Of a stretch of DNA of 64,000 nucleotides, positions 41,726-51,500 are shown one piece after another. The stretch's first letter is position 1. Each line of letters opens with the position of its first letter. The stretch is taken from positions 444,631 through 508,630 of the forward strand of contig NZ_BAABJQ010000004.1 in assembly GCF_039543385.1 (NCBI RefSeq), read 5' to 3'. Origin of the DNA: Rugosimonospora acidiphila (GTDB lineage: Bacteria > Actinomycetota > Actinomycetes > Mycobacteriales > Micromonosporaceae). The translations under genes and the position numbers were made by a program. The notes under the pieces are model-generated. The model was not told the origin of the DNA and made no database searches. It saw nothing but the letters and a program-made list of their open reading frames with translations.

Positions 41726-42835
41726 ATGACCATTGCCATCGTCGGGGCCGGCCTGGGCGGCTTGGCCCTTGCCCGGGTGCTGCACGTGAACGGCATCGAC
41801 GCCGTCGTGTACGAACGCGAATCCTCGCGCGACGCACGCGGCCAGGGCGGCATGCTCGACATCCACTCCGGCCAGCGGGCGCTGCGCGAGGCCGGTCTGA
41901 TCGATGAGTTCTACGCGATCGCCCGTGGCGAAGGCCAGGACATGCGTCTTCTCGAGCCGGACGGCACCCTGCTGCTCCAGGAGGACACGCCCGACGACGC
42001 CCCGCTCCTGCGACCCGAGGTCGACCGCGCCGATCTGCGTAACCTGCTGCTGAATTCCCTTCCCCAAGACGCGGTGCGCTGGGGGCATGCGTTCACGTCC
42101 GCCGACAACGGCCTGCTGCACTTCGCCGATGGCAGCAGTGCGGCGTATGACCTGCTGGTCGGCGCGGACGGCGCGGCCTCCCGGGTCCGCGCGCTGCTCA
42201 CCGACGCCCGCCCGGTGCACATTGGCAAGAACGTCGTCGAGATCGGCATTCCCGACATCGACCGCACGCACCCCGACCTTGCGGCGATGGTCGGGCGCGG
42301 CACGTACTGGGTGCTCGGCAACGGAATATCCCTGGCGGCGCAGCGCAACGGCGACGGCCGCGTTCGGATCGGCGTCAGCTTCTACAACACCGCCGAGGAC
42401 TGGTTCGCTACCAGCGGGATCCCGTTCGACGACCCGTCCGCCGCCCGGGCGCGGCTGATCGACCTGCTTGCCGGCTGGGACCCACGGTTCACCGCGCTGA
42501 TCGCGGCCTGCGACGATACGGTCGTGCCGCGGTCGATCACCATTCTCCCGGTCGGCCTGACCTGGCCGTCGACGCCGGGGGTCACGCTGCTCGGCGATGC
42601 CGCGCACCTGATGCCGCCGACGGGGCAGGGCGCCAACCAGGCGCTGCTCGACGGCGCCGTGCTCGGTCTAGCGCTGGCCGCGCACCCGGACGACTATCCC
42701 GCCGCCGTCAAGGAATACGAAAGCGAGATGTTCGAACGCACCAGCGCCGCCGCCCGGATGTCCGCGGACATGCATGAATTGCTGAGGTCGCCGGACGCCG
42801 CCCAGAAACTGCTCGCATTCTTCCAACCTGGCTGA
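41726..42835 (+). CDS. TetX-like FAD-dependent monooxygenase
   Basis: 369 residues, group A flavoprotein hydroxylase. FAD motif IAIVGAGLGGLALARVL (GxGxxG at 7-12), then GGMLDIHSGQRALREAGL, DRADLRNLLLNSLP, LVGADGAASRVR and the second FAD motif LLGDAAHLMPPTGQGANQALLDG. The order and wording of these blocks follow tetracycline-inactivating TetX more than generic PhzS/UbiH enzymes. With a divergent TetR-type repressor it is a candidate drug- or polyketide-inactivating enzyme; actual substrate unknown. GGAGC precedes ATG by seven bases. Confidence 0.85.
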   Translation: MTIAIVGAGLGGLALARVLHVNGIDAVVYERESSRDARGQGGMLDIHSGQRALREAGLIDEFYAIARGEGQDMRLLEPDGTLLLQEDTPDDAPLLRPEVDRADLRNLLLNSLPQDAVRWGHAFTSADNGLLHFADGSSAAYDLLVGADGAASRVRALLTDARPVHIGKNVVEIGIPDIDRTHPDLAAMVGRGTYWVLGNGISLAAQRNGDGRVRIGVSFYNTAEDWFATSGIPFDDPSAARARLIDLLAGWDPRFTALIAACDDTVVPRSITILPVGLTWPSTPGVTLLGDAAHLMPPTGQGANQALLDGAVLGLALAAHPDDYPAAVKEYESEMFERTSAAARMSADMHELLRSPDAAQKLLAFFQPG

Positions 42836-42861
42836 GAACTGTTTGATCGACGCCTCGATCC

Positions 42862-43242
42862 TCAGCCGCTCGGGCGCGCCGACCGCCGCAGCGCGTCGAT
42901 GGTGGTCTCCGGTGAGGTGTTGAAACAGAAGATGATGCCGGGGACGAGCTGGTTGAGCAGGTTCACCAGCCGCTCGAACAGGACAGTGTGCTCGGCAGCC
43001 ATCCGCAGTCCCGCGCCAATCATCGCGACCCGTACCGGATTCGCGGCGACGCAGTCGCGGACCTGTTTCTCCGCCTCGTCCGGGTCGGCGGGGATCGCAC
43101 ACGACACAACATCGAAGCCCAGTTCGTGCAGTGCAGCCTCACCTGACGCGATCCGGGCCGTCAGCGTCGCCTCGTCGAGGCCTGGGTGCACACTGTAGTC
43201 GATGGCACTCGGGTGCAGCCCGAGCGACAGAATGCCGGTCAC
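42862..43242 (-). CDS. Conserved hypothetical protein, small alpha/beta
   Basis: 126 residues beginning TGILSLGLHPSAIDYSVHPGLDEATLTARI, with VAMIGAGLRM and GIIFCFNTSPETTIDALRR. It looks like a compact alpha/beta (Rossmann-like) protein of a family present in actinobacteria; no function is known to me. GTG 43242 overlaps the TGA of the SDR gene by four bases, so it is translationally coupled to that gene. Confidence 0.75.
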   Translation of the reverse strand: MTGILSLGLHPSAIDYSVHPGLDEATLTARIASGEAALHELGFDVVSCAIPADPDEAEKQVRDCVAANPVRVAMIGAGLRMAAEHTVLFERLVNLLNQLVPGIIFCFNTSPETTIDALRRSARPSG

Positions 43243-43955
43243 CACGCCACAGTCCCCTCCCGGTTGAAGAAGCCGCCGGTCGGGCCGTCCGGACCGATGG
43301 TAGCCAGGCGCACGATCGCGTCGGTCCCCTCGTTCACCGTCTGCAAACCCTGGTGGCCGGTGAGATCGGTCGCGGTGTAGCCCGGGTCCACGGCGTTGAC
43401 CCGGATACCCCTCAGCCCGCGAGCGTACTGGTTGGTGACCATGTTCAGGGCCGCCTTGGACGCGGGGTAACCAAGCTGCGCGGGCATCATCCCGGACCAG
43501 CGCGGATTGTTCGCCACGGCGAACGATCCCATACCGCTGGAGACCATCACGATCCTGGGCCACTCCGCGGCGCGCAGCAGCGGCAGGAAGGCGTTCGTCA
43601 CCCGGATCGGGCCCAACACATTCACCTCGAACACGTCCCGCAGTTCGGCTGCCCGCGTCTCGGCCGGCGGGTTCACCGGACCGCCGACACCGGCGTTGTT
43701 CACCAGCACATCCAGTCGGCCTACCTGCGTCTTCACGCTGTCCGCGGCGGCCGCGACGGACTCGTCGGAGGTCACGTCGAGTGCGATGAACCGCACCTCC
43801 AGCCCCTCCTCGGCCAAATCCTCCACGGCCGCGTTCCCGCGTCGCTCATCCCGGGATGCCAGGAACACATCCCACCCGAGGGCCGCGAGCCGGCGCACGG
43901 TCTCCCGTCCCAACCCCTTGTTCGCCCCGGTGACCAGGGCAGTCGTCGTTGCCAT
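43239..43955 (-). CDS. Short-chain dehydrogenase/reductase
   Basis: 238 residues, classical SDR. Cofactor motif TGANKGLG (9-16), NNAGVG, catalytic Ser in MVSSGMGS and YPASK. It is close to carbonyl-reductase-like SDRs of plants and actinobacteria that reduce small aldehydes and ketones with NADPH; substrate unknown. It diverges from an XRE-family regulator, a pairing common in Streptomyces-like genomes, and is coupled to the small downstream gene. Confidence 0.9.
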   Translation of the reverse strand: MATTTALVTGANKGLGRETVRRLAALGWDVFLASRDERRGNAAVEDLAEEGLEVRFIALDVTSDESVAAAADSVKTQVGRLDVLVNNAGVGGPVNPPAETRAAELRDVFEVNVLGPIRVTNAFLPLLRAAEWPRIVMVSSGMGSFAVANNPRWSGMMPAQLGYPASKAALNMVTNQYARGLRGIRVNAVDPGYTATDLTGHQGLQTVNEGTDAIVRLATIGPDGPTGGFFNREGTVAW

Positions 43956-44048
43956 GGCGGTAGTCTCGGCGCCGGCGCGCGGGGCGGCCAGAGACCGGTG
44001 TCGCCTGGGACTGCCAGTACCAGTCCTCGCCACGGCAACCTCGGCAGA

Positions 44049-44894
44049 ATGATGGTCGTGGACCGAGATGAACTGGCCGCGGTGCTGCGTACTGCGCGAT
44101 CGCGTATCAAGCCCGCCGACGTCGGCCTGCCTACGGGTCTGCGCAGGCAGGTGCCCGGACTCCGCCGTGAGGAGGTCGCGCAACTCGCCGGCCTCGGCGT
44201 CGACTACGTGATCCGGCTCGAGCAGGGACGCGGCCCCAGACCATCGACACAGGTACTCAGCGCGCTGGCCAGGGCGCTGAGGCTTGACGGCGAAGACCGC
44301 GACACGCTGTTCCGGCTGGCTGGCTCCGACCCGCCGCGGGCCGGCCACGTCCCGATGCTGGTCCGGCCGAGCGTGCTGCGACTGCTGGACAGGGTGTCGG
44401 ACCTGCCCGCCCTCGTACTGTCGGCCAAGTCCGACGTACTGGCCTGGAACCCGCTCGCCACCGCGCTGTTCGGCGACTTCTCCGCGCTGCCGCTCATCCA
44501 GCGTAACCTCATCCGGCAGCGGTTCATCGGCACCGGCATCGACACCATCGCGCTGTCGCCGGACTCCGACTCGGCCGCCGATTGCGTCGGCTGCCTGCGC
44601 ACCGCGCAGGCCCGCTACCCCGACGACCCGGACCTCACCCGCCTCGTCAGCGACCTACGCGCCGGCAGCACGCGGTTCGACAGCCTGTGGCAGGCTGGCC
44701 GATCGGGGCGGGTACGCGCCAGCAGCGTCACGATCACACACCCGCAACTCGGACGGCTCACCCTTGACTGCGATGCCCTTCTGGTGCCAGAGGCCGATCA
44801 GAGCGTCCTGCTCTACTCGGCGGCGGCCGGCACGCCCGAGGCATCGGCGCTGGAACTGCTCCGGGTCACTGGCCTCGAACAGTTCACCGAGTGA
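44049..44894 (+). CDS. XRE-family regulator with MmyB-like ligand domain
   Basis: 281 residues: an N-terminal helix-turn-helix (LRREEVAQLAGLGVDYVIRLEQGRGPRPSTQVLSALARAL) and a PAS-like MmyB C-terminal domain (VLAWNPLATALFGDFSAL, RFDSLWQAG, HPQLGRLTLDCDALLVPEADQSVLLYSA). MmyB-type domains bind fatty-acid-like ligands. It probably regulates the divergent SDR. Two in-frame ATGs (44049 and 44052) open it. Confidence 0.88.
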   Translation: MMVVDRDELAAVLRTARSRIKPADVGLPTGLRRQVPGLRREEVAQLAGLGVDYVIRLEQGRGPRPSTQVLSALARALRLDGEDRDTLFRLAGSDPPRAGHVPMLVRPSVLRLLDRVSDLPALVLSAKSDVLAWNPLATALFGDFSALPLIQRNLIRQRFIGTGIDTIALSPDSDSAADCVGCLRTAQARYPDDPDLTRLVSDLRAGSTRFDSLWQAGRSGRVRASSVTITHPQLGRLTLDCDALLVPEADQSVLLYSAAAGTPEASALELLRVTGLEQFTE

Positions 44895-44913
44895 GGGTAC
44901 GAGCCGGCGGGCC

Positions 44914-45912
44914 TCACCCCCTGCGCCGGTACGCCTCCGCGAGCGCCGAGAACGACTCCTTCGGCTGCCACGCGGACTCGCCGATCATCTTCACCACGCC
45001 GTACGACGCGAGGTCCAGATCCTGGTGCGGATCCTCACGATGCAAGGCGTCGAATGACGCGAACGTGAACCAGAACGCGCTGTCCACGCCGACCTCGTCG
45101 AAGACGTTCAAGCATTCGTGCAGGTAACGCACCTGCTCGCTCTCGTCGCGCTGATAGTCGCCGGGGATCCGGGCGGGCGACGTCGAGGTGTCGTCCACGA
45201 TGTCCCAGCCGATGCCGCCGCGATCGGCCGCCCCGACGTACGTGCAGCAGCCGAACTCGGTGACCACGACCGGCTTGTCGGTGCGCTCGACCTGGGCCCG
45301 CAATTCCTGCGCGTACGTCCCGGCGGTGTTCGCGTCGCGGTAGGCGTCGATGGCCACGATGTCGAACGGCGTCCAATCGATGAACTCCCAGGTGCCGGAC
45401 GCGTACGTGATCGGGCCGTGGAACCGGGTGCGAGCCTGCGTCACCACGTCGGCGAAGAACTCGTCCAGCTGCCCGGCCGCTGAACGGACCGACCCGGCGC
45501 TACCCCGCATCAGCCCGTCGATGCGCTGGAAGACCGTGTTCCCGGGCAGGAAGCCGGCGCCGAACAGGCTGAGTTCGCAGCCAAGCACGAGCACCACCGG
45601 CGCGGTGGCGACGGTTCGGACTGCCTCGGCGCGATCGGCACAGTCGACGAAGAACGGCCGTAGCTCGTCGGTGGTCAGCTCGCACGGGAACGGCGCGAAC
45701 CAGACCTCGAGGCCCTCCGCCGCAGCCAACTCGGCCGCGGCGGAGAGGCGCTCGGGGTCGCCGCCGGAGATTCGGACGGCGGCGCAGTGCAGGTCGTGCC
45801 TGATGACGTGCAGCTCGTGCCGGACGATGTCGCGGTCGAAGTGCTGGCGGGAGATTTTCCCGCCCGGGAAGAATCCGGTGTCGTAGTTGATCCCGAGACC
45901 TCGCAGTGCCAT
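44914..45912 (-). CDS. Glycosidase-like TIM-barrel protein, function unknown
   Basis: 332 residues. GLGINYDTGFFPGG, VRISGGDPERL, LGCELSLFGAGF and VVVTEFGCCTY look like the strands of a (beta/alpha)8 glycoside-hydrolase fold, with Glu residues in GCELS and TEFG at positions typical of acid/base and nucleophile. Similar proteins are sometimes named abortive infection proteins in databases, with no firm basis. No signal peptide, so it is cytoplasmic or anchored through the small membrane protein encoded three bases upstream. Confidence 0.7.
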   Translation of the reverse strand: MALRGLGINYDTGFFPGGKISRQHFDRDIVRHELHVIRHDLHCAAVRISGGDPERLSAAAELAAAEGLEVWFAPFPCELTTDELRPFFVDCADRAEAVRTVATAPVVLVLGCELSLFGAGFLPGNTVFQRIDGLMRGSAGSVRSAAGQLDEFFADVVTQARTRFHGPITYASGTWEFIDWTPFDIVAIDAYRDANTAGTYAQELRAQVERTDKPVVVTEFGCCTYVGAADRGGIGWDIVDDTSTSPARIPGDYQRDESEQVRYLHECLNVFDEVGVDSAFWFTFASFDALHREDPHQDLDLASYGVVKMIGESAWQPKESFSALAEAYRRRG

Positions 45913-45915
45913 GGC

Positions 45916-46092
45916 TCAGCGCTCCGTCGTCGCGGTTTGGCTCTCGGCGTCGATCATCTTCTCCATCGGATCGCCGGCGACGCCGCCAGCGACGATCGCC
46001 GCGCCTCCGATCGCGCCGATCAGGATCGCGGTGGACAGCCAGACCATGGTCGTGACCGGCAGCGTCGTCGCGCCCGACGGCGCGCGCGGCAC
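45916..46092 (-). CDS. Small single-helix membrane protein
   Basis: 43 residues from ATG 46047 or 58 from GTG 46092. One membrane helix, VWLSTAILIGAIGGAAIVAGGVAG, then an acidic tail ending DAESQTATTER. Its TGA lies three bases before the ATG of the glycosidase-like gene, so the two are tightly coupled. It could anchor or partner that protein. Too short for a family assignment. Confidence 0.55.
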   Translation of the reverse strand: MPRAPSGATTLPVTTMVWLSTAILIGAIGGAAIVAGGVAGDPMEKMIDAESQTATTER

Positions 46093-46212
46093 ACTCGGTG
46101 AGCACGCAAGCAGATCATCGGCGGCGCGACGCTGGACGAACTGCAGGTGTGGCTGGAGACCAATGGCACGCGCATGTTCGAACTGCTGAAATCAGGCACC
46201 GAGGACGACCAA

Positions 46213-46671
46213 CTACTGCTGCGGGCCCCCGACCACCAGGCCTTCGACGCTGGCACGCTCCACGATGTGTCCGACCTCGACCTCACCGGCCGCGATGTTC
46301 GCCTGCAACGCGTTGACGCCATCGAGGTGAACCCGACTCGACGCGATGTGCAGTTCGCAGTCGCCGAGCGGGCCGTCGGCGTGGACGCTCGAGTGCGTTG
46401 CGTACGCGACCAGGCCGGAGCCGATGGGCAGGTCGATCGCGATGTCCACCGAACCGACCTTGTCGCCTGGGACGGTCGTCTTGACCGTCAGGCGACCGCC
46501 GGAGAAGTCGACCCTGGTCTTCTCGGCCACCTTCAGGTCCCGCCGGCTCGCGCTGTCGATGGGTTCGACCCGCACGACGGTGTCGGTCCGGTCGCTGGCG
46601 CTGATCCGCACCCGGGCACCCGCGACCGACACGGTGGCGAGGATGGGCTCCGGCGTGGCGAACGTAGGCAT
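46213..46671 (-). CDS. DUF4097-type beta-strand repeat protein (short)
   Basis: 152 residues of beta-rich repeats (ISASDRTDTVVRVEPID, VDFSGGRLTVKTTV, VDIAIDLPIGSGLVAYATHSSVHADGPLG), the DUF4097 pattern. Family members are usually 250-300 residues with several more repeats, so this one is truncated or a short form ending GLVVGGPQQ. It follows the DrrAB-like transporter genes by about 116 bases on the same strand, a recurring association. Confidence 0.75.
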   Translation of the reverse strand: MPTFATPEPILATVSVAGARVRISASDRTDTVVRVEPIDSASRRDLKVAEKTRVDFSGGRLTVKTTVPGDKVGSVDIAIDLPIGSGLVAYATHSSVHADGPLGDCELHIASSRVHLDGVNALQANIAAGEVEVGHIVERASVEGLVVGGPQQ

Positions 46672-46787
46672 GATGGTTCCTCTTCAGGTACTTGACGGCG
46701 AGGCCGATTCGGCCGGCGAAGTGTTCGTCTCTGCGCCCGCGCCCCTGTCCGCTGGTGGCTCGCGCACCAGCGGACTCGCGCCGGAGG

Positions 46788-47534
46788 TCAGGCTCGCTTC
46801 TTGAAGGTGGCGAGTGCCCACAGGTATCCGACGAGGCCGATCCCGACGCACCAGGCGATCGCCTCGATCGCGGTACCGGCGGAGGGCGTACCGGTCAGCA
46901 GCCCGCGCAGCGTCTCGATGATCGGAGTGAACGGCTGATACTCCGCGAACTGCCGCACCCCGGCCGCCATCGTGTCGGCCGGCACGATCGCGCTACTCAA
47001 GAACGGCAACATGACCAGCGGAACCGTCGCCAACCCCGCCGACTCCGGCGTCTTCGCGAACAACCCCAACGCCACCGTGAACCAGCTCGTCGCGAAACAC
47101 ACGAGCACGACGAACCCGACCACGGCCAACCACTCCAACCAGCCCGCCGACGGCCGGAACCCCATCAAGAGTCCAACTCCCACGATCGCCGCCACCGCGA
47201 TCACACTGCGCAGCAGGCTTGCGATGACATGACCGGTCAACACCGCACCACGCGAGATATCCATCACCTTGAACCGGTTGATGATCCCCTTCGTCATATC
47301 GGAGTTCACCGCCGTGGACGTCGCGCTCAACCCGTAACTGATCGCCAACACGATCATCCCCGGCGCCGCGTAGTCGACATAGTTCACACCGACGTCGAAC
47401 GCACCGCCGATCACGTATACGAACATCACCATAATCACGACCGGGAACAGCACCGAATTGAACACCGCTGTCGGGTTCCGGAACGTGTGCTTGAAATTAC
47501 GACGCAACATAATCGTCGAATCGGCGCTCATCAC
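46788..47534 (-). CDS. DrrB-like ABC transporter permease
   Basis: 248 residues with six helices, e.g. VLFPVVIMVMFVYVIGGAF, YAAPGMIVLAISYGLSAT, VIASLLRSVIAVAAIVGVGLLMG. The loop MTKGIINRFKVMDISRGAVLTGH is the ABC-2 signature. It overlaps the ATPase gene by four bases. With it, it forms a drug- or antibiotic-export system of the DrrAB class. Confidence 0.9.
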   Translation of the reverse strand: MMSADSTIMLRRNFKHTFRNPTAVFNSVLFPVVIMVMFVYVIGGAFDVGVNYVDYAAPGMIVLAISYGLSATSTAVNSDMTKGIINRFKVMDISRGAVLTGHVIASLLRSVIAVAAIVGVGLLMGFRPSAGWLEWLAVVGFVVLVCFATSWFTVALGLFAKTPESAGLATVPLVMLPFLSSAIVPADTMAAGVRQFAEYQPFTPIIETLRGLLTGTPSAGTAIEAIAWCVGIGLVGYLWALATFKKRA

Positions 47535-48472
47535 GCGTTCACCTCCACGTCGGCACGACCGGTCAGGGCCAGAAAGACATCATCAAGATCCGGTGTGTGC
47601 ACCGAGAACTCCTCCACCTCGATCGCATGCTCAGCCAGCCGGTTCAGCAGGTCCCGTACCGACTTCACGCCACCAGCGCCAGCAACCCGCAGGGTGAGGC
47701 TCTCATCGCCGCTGGTGGCATCGGGTAGCACCTTCGCTGCCGCCTCGAACTCGGCAACCCCCGCGAACCGCAGCCGAACGTGACTGCCCGCGATCTGACG
47801 CTTCAACTGTTCGGGAGAACCCTCAGCAACCAACCTGCCGTGATCCAGCACGGCGATCCGGTCAGCCAACTGGTCGGCCTCGTCCAAATACTGCGTGGTC
47901 AAAAAGACCGTGACCCCGTCGGCCACCAAGCCCCGGATAATTCCCCACATCGCGCGCCGGCTACGCGGATCCAACCCCGTGGTCGGCTCATCCAGGAAAA
48001 TGATCCGCGGGCCGCCGACCAGCGTCATCGCCAGATCCAGCTTCCGGCGCATCCCCCCGGAATACGTCGACACCAACCGCTGCGCCGAGTCGACCAGATC
48101 GAACCGCTCCAGCAATCCGGCGACAATCCGCTTGCCCTCGGCGGAGCCCAGTCGCTTGAGCTCCGCCATCAACTGCAGGTTCTCCCGACCGGTCAGCAGC
48201 TCATCCACCGCCGCGAACTGACCGGTCACCCCGATCGCCGCGCGTACCGCCTTGGTCTCGGTCAGCACATCACGCCCGGCGATACGCACCGTCCCACCGT
48301 CGGGACTCGTCAACGTGGTCAACACGTTCACCGTCGTGGTCTTACCCGCCCCATTCGGGCCGAGCAATGAGAACACCGTACCCGCGCGAACATCGAGATC
48401 GATGCCGTCCAGAACGGTCCTGCCCTTGTACGCCTTCCGTAACCCCGAAACCGCAATCGCTGAACTCGTCAT
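47531..48472 (-). CDS. DrrA-like ABC transporter ATP-binding protein
   Basis: 313 residues. Walker A GPNGAGKTTTV, Q-loop in IGVTGQFAAVDELLTG, signature STYSGGMRRKLDLAM, Walker B IIFLDEPTTGLDP and H-loop TTQYLDEADQL, where the usual His is Gln as in DrrA. A C-terminal regulatory extension ends ALTGRADVEVNA. It is the energy subunit for the DrrB-like permease and lies just downstream of the large AfsR-type regulator gene on the same strand. Confidence 0.92.
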   Translation of the reverse strand: MTSSAIAVSGLRKAYKGRTVLDGIDLDVRAGTVFSLLGPNGAGKTTTVNVLTTLTSPDGGTVRIAGRDVLTETKAVRAAIGVTGQFAAVDELLTGRENLQLMAELKRLGSAEGKRIVAGLLERFDLVDSAQRLVSTYSGGMRRKLDLAMTLVGGPRIIFLDEPTTGLDPRSRRAMWGIIRGLVADGVTVFLTTQYLDEADQLADRIAVLDHGRLVAEGSPEQLKRQIAGSHVRLRFAGVAEFEAAAKVLPDATSGDESLTLRVAGAGGVKSVRDLLNRLAEHAIEVEEFSVHTPDLDDVFLALTGRADVEVNA

Positions 48473-48561
48473 GCGAACAGCATCGGGACCCCGGCTGACA
48501 CCCTCCGGTCACGACCCTGACACGGCCACTGGCGAGACCTACACCTCGCCGGGCCGCTGTG

Positions 48562-51500
48562 TCAGGGGGCGAGCGTGACCGCCGCCAGCCGCGACCAACT
48601 CGTCTGCGTGCCCTCCCGAGTGGCGTCGGCGAACCGCGCATCGCCGAGGTGGCGCCGCACGGCCCGCTCGATCCGGGCCACGTCCGGGTGGGACCGATCC
48701 CGCAGCCCGCGTACGCCGACTCCTGCCGCGAGCAGCCGCGCGGCCTGTTCGTACTGGTCACGGCGCAACGCCAGGTCCGCGATCCCGACGAGAACCTGCG
48801 CGGTCAGGGGTGCGTACCCCGCCTCGGCCGCCGCCCGGCAGGCCTTCGCGTGGTGCGTCCGGGCCTCGCCGAGATCATCGGCGAGGTGGCCGAGCAGGTC
48901 GTGTGTCACCGCCCGGATGCTCGCCCGCTCCGCTTCCTCGCCGAGCATGGTGGTCGCGACGCCGAGTTGCTGGCGGGCCTCCTCGGCGTCGCCGGCCCAA
49001 CGGGCGAGTTCCGCCCGCGCGAGAGCCAGCTCGGCCAGCCCATCCTGCCAGGTGACCTGTTCCGCGCACCGCTGCGCCTCGGCTATGGCGGCCGCGCTGG
49101 AATCTGCCTCGCCGAGCAGCCAGTACAGCTGAGCCTGTCGCGACCGCATCCGGATGACGTCGTAGATCGCACCGACTTCGGTAACGATCGCGATCGCCTG
49201 TTCGTAGTGCTCGCACGCACCGGCGAACTCGCCCCGGGTGGCGATCCGGTCCGCCAGCTCGGTCAGGGCGAGCGAGATTCCGTACCGTTCGCCGAGTGCC
49301 CGAAACTCGGCGAGCGCCGTCTCGAGGTGCGCGTCCGCGTCCCGCCCGCCCTGGCCAAGGATGATCCGCATCTTGCCGAGGTGCAGCCGGGCCAGTGCGC
49401 GTACCCAGGGGTCCTCGTTGTCCAGCAGTAGTTCGAACGCGGGCATGAAGTCGTCCGGCGCCTGCAACAGCCGTTCCAGCGGGGCGACGAACGCCAGCTT
49501 CGGGTCGCGGGAGTTGGTGCGCTGGCTGAATTGGTACGCCTTGTGGATCCACTCCGCCGCCTCGTACTGGTCGCCCCGCCCGCCGCCGACGAAATGCACG
49601 ACCAACGCGTACACCGTGGCCCGGACCTCATCGGGCACCTCGCCCTGGGCCTCGGCGGCCGCGGTGAGCAGCTCGATGCCTTCGGTCTTGTACCCGGCGA
49701 GCCACCAGTACCAGCCGGAGCCAGCCGCGAGCCGCATCGCCGCGAGTGCCTCGCCGGCCGCGAGCGCACCACGCATCGCGAGGCCGATGTTGTCGTGCTC
49801 GGCCTCGAGCGTGGCCAGCCATTCCAACTGCTCGGCCCGGCGAAGATGCGGCTCCGCGGTCTCGGTGAGCTCGGTGAAGTAGGCGAGATGCGCGAGGCGC
49901 GCCTGGTCCGATTCTCCCGCCTCAAGGAGCCGGTGTCCGGCGTACTCCTTGATCGTGCCGAGCATCCGGTAGCGCGGTACGCTGCCGCCCGCGGCGAGCA
50001 GCAGCGATTTCTCGGCCAGCGAGGTGAGCAGCTCGAGCACCTGCTCCCGCTCGACCGCGTCGCCGGCGCAGACCCGCTCGGCCGCTTCCAGACTCGCCCC
50101 GCCCGAGAACACCGAGAGCCTGCGCAGAACCATCCGTTCGGCGTTGGTGAGTAACTCCCAACTCCAGTCGACCACCGCGCGCAGTGTCTTGTGCCGCGGC
50201 AACGCGGTGCGGCTACCGCTGGTCAGCAGGCGGAACCGGTCGTCGAGCCGGTTGGCGAGCTGGTCGAGGGACATGGTGCGCAGCCTGGCCGCGGCCAGTT
50301 CGATCGCCAGCGGCATGCCGTCCAGCGCCCGGCAGACCCGCACCATCGTCGACAGCGCGTGGCCGTCGACCGCGAGATCTCTGCGCACCGCGCCGGCCCG
50401 GTCGCGCAGCAACCGCACCGCCGGAGAGGACTCGATCTCACCGGAGCCGGCGTCCCCTCTCGGCACGGTCAGCGGCTCGACCAGCCACAGCGCCTCGCCG
50501 GTGATGCCGAGCGGTTCCCTGCTCGTCGCCAAGATCCGCAGCCGCCGGCACTCCCCGAGCACCCGATGGGCGAACGCCGCCGCCGACTCGATCACGTGCT
50601 CACAGTTGTCCAGGATCAGCAGCGCCTCCCGCTCCCGAATCGCGGCGATGAGCCGGTCCGTCAGGTCCGCGTGCGGTGTCTCGCCGAGCAGGGTGTCCCG
50701 AAGGCCGAGCCCGGCGAGCGTCGACTGTGCCACGTCCCCGTCCGCGCCGATGGCGGCGAGCTCCACCAGCCAGGCCCCGTCGGGCAGGTCACCGACCAGC
50801 GTACGGGCGGTCTCCGTGGCCAGCCTGGTCTTCCCCGCGCCGCCCGGCCCGACCAGGGTGGTGAGCCGGTGTTCGGCGATGAGCTCGCGGACCGCGGTGA
50901 CATCGGCGTCCTTGCCGACGAAGCTGGTCAGCTCGGCACGCAGGTTGGTCTTCCGGCTCTCCTCCCGCTGCCCCAACTCGCCCTGCAGCAGCGCGACGTG
51001 CAACGCGGAGAGTTCCGGTGAGGGGTCGACGCCCAGCTCGTCTGCCAGGGCTTCCCTGGTGCGCTGGTACACGAGCAGCGCCTCGTTGTCGCGACCGGCC
51101 GCGACGAGGGCCCGCATCAGCGCGGCGACGAGCCGTTCCCGCACGGGATGCGCGGCGACCAGATCGGTCAGCTCCCCGATCAGCTCGGCACCGTGGCCGA
51201 GACCGACCTCCGCGTCGAACCGGTCCTCCGTGGCGCTCAGGCGTAGCCGCTCGAGTCGGGTCACCGCCGCGTCAAACGCTTCACTGTCCTGTAGTCCGAC
51301 ATCCTGCATCGCCGCGCCGCGCCACAAAGTCAACGCCTCGCGCAGCAGCCGGATCCGTCGCGGACCCTGGTCATCGCGGGCCTGGTCAAGGAGGCGTTCG
51401 AACCGCACGGCGTCGACGGCGTCGGGGTCCACCGCCAACCGGTAGCCGCCGCCCTGCCCCTCGATCAACCCCTCGGGCAGCGCCTTGCGCAGCCGGGAAA

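Noticed and set aside
39178..45912. A secondary-metabolite biosynthetic cluster
   Set aside because: A methyltransferase, flavin monooxygenase and SDR occur close together, but each is divergently paired with its own regulator and no core synthase, cyclase or NRPS/PKS gene is present.
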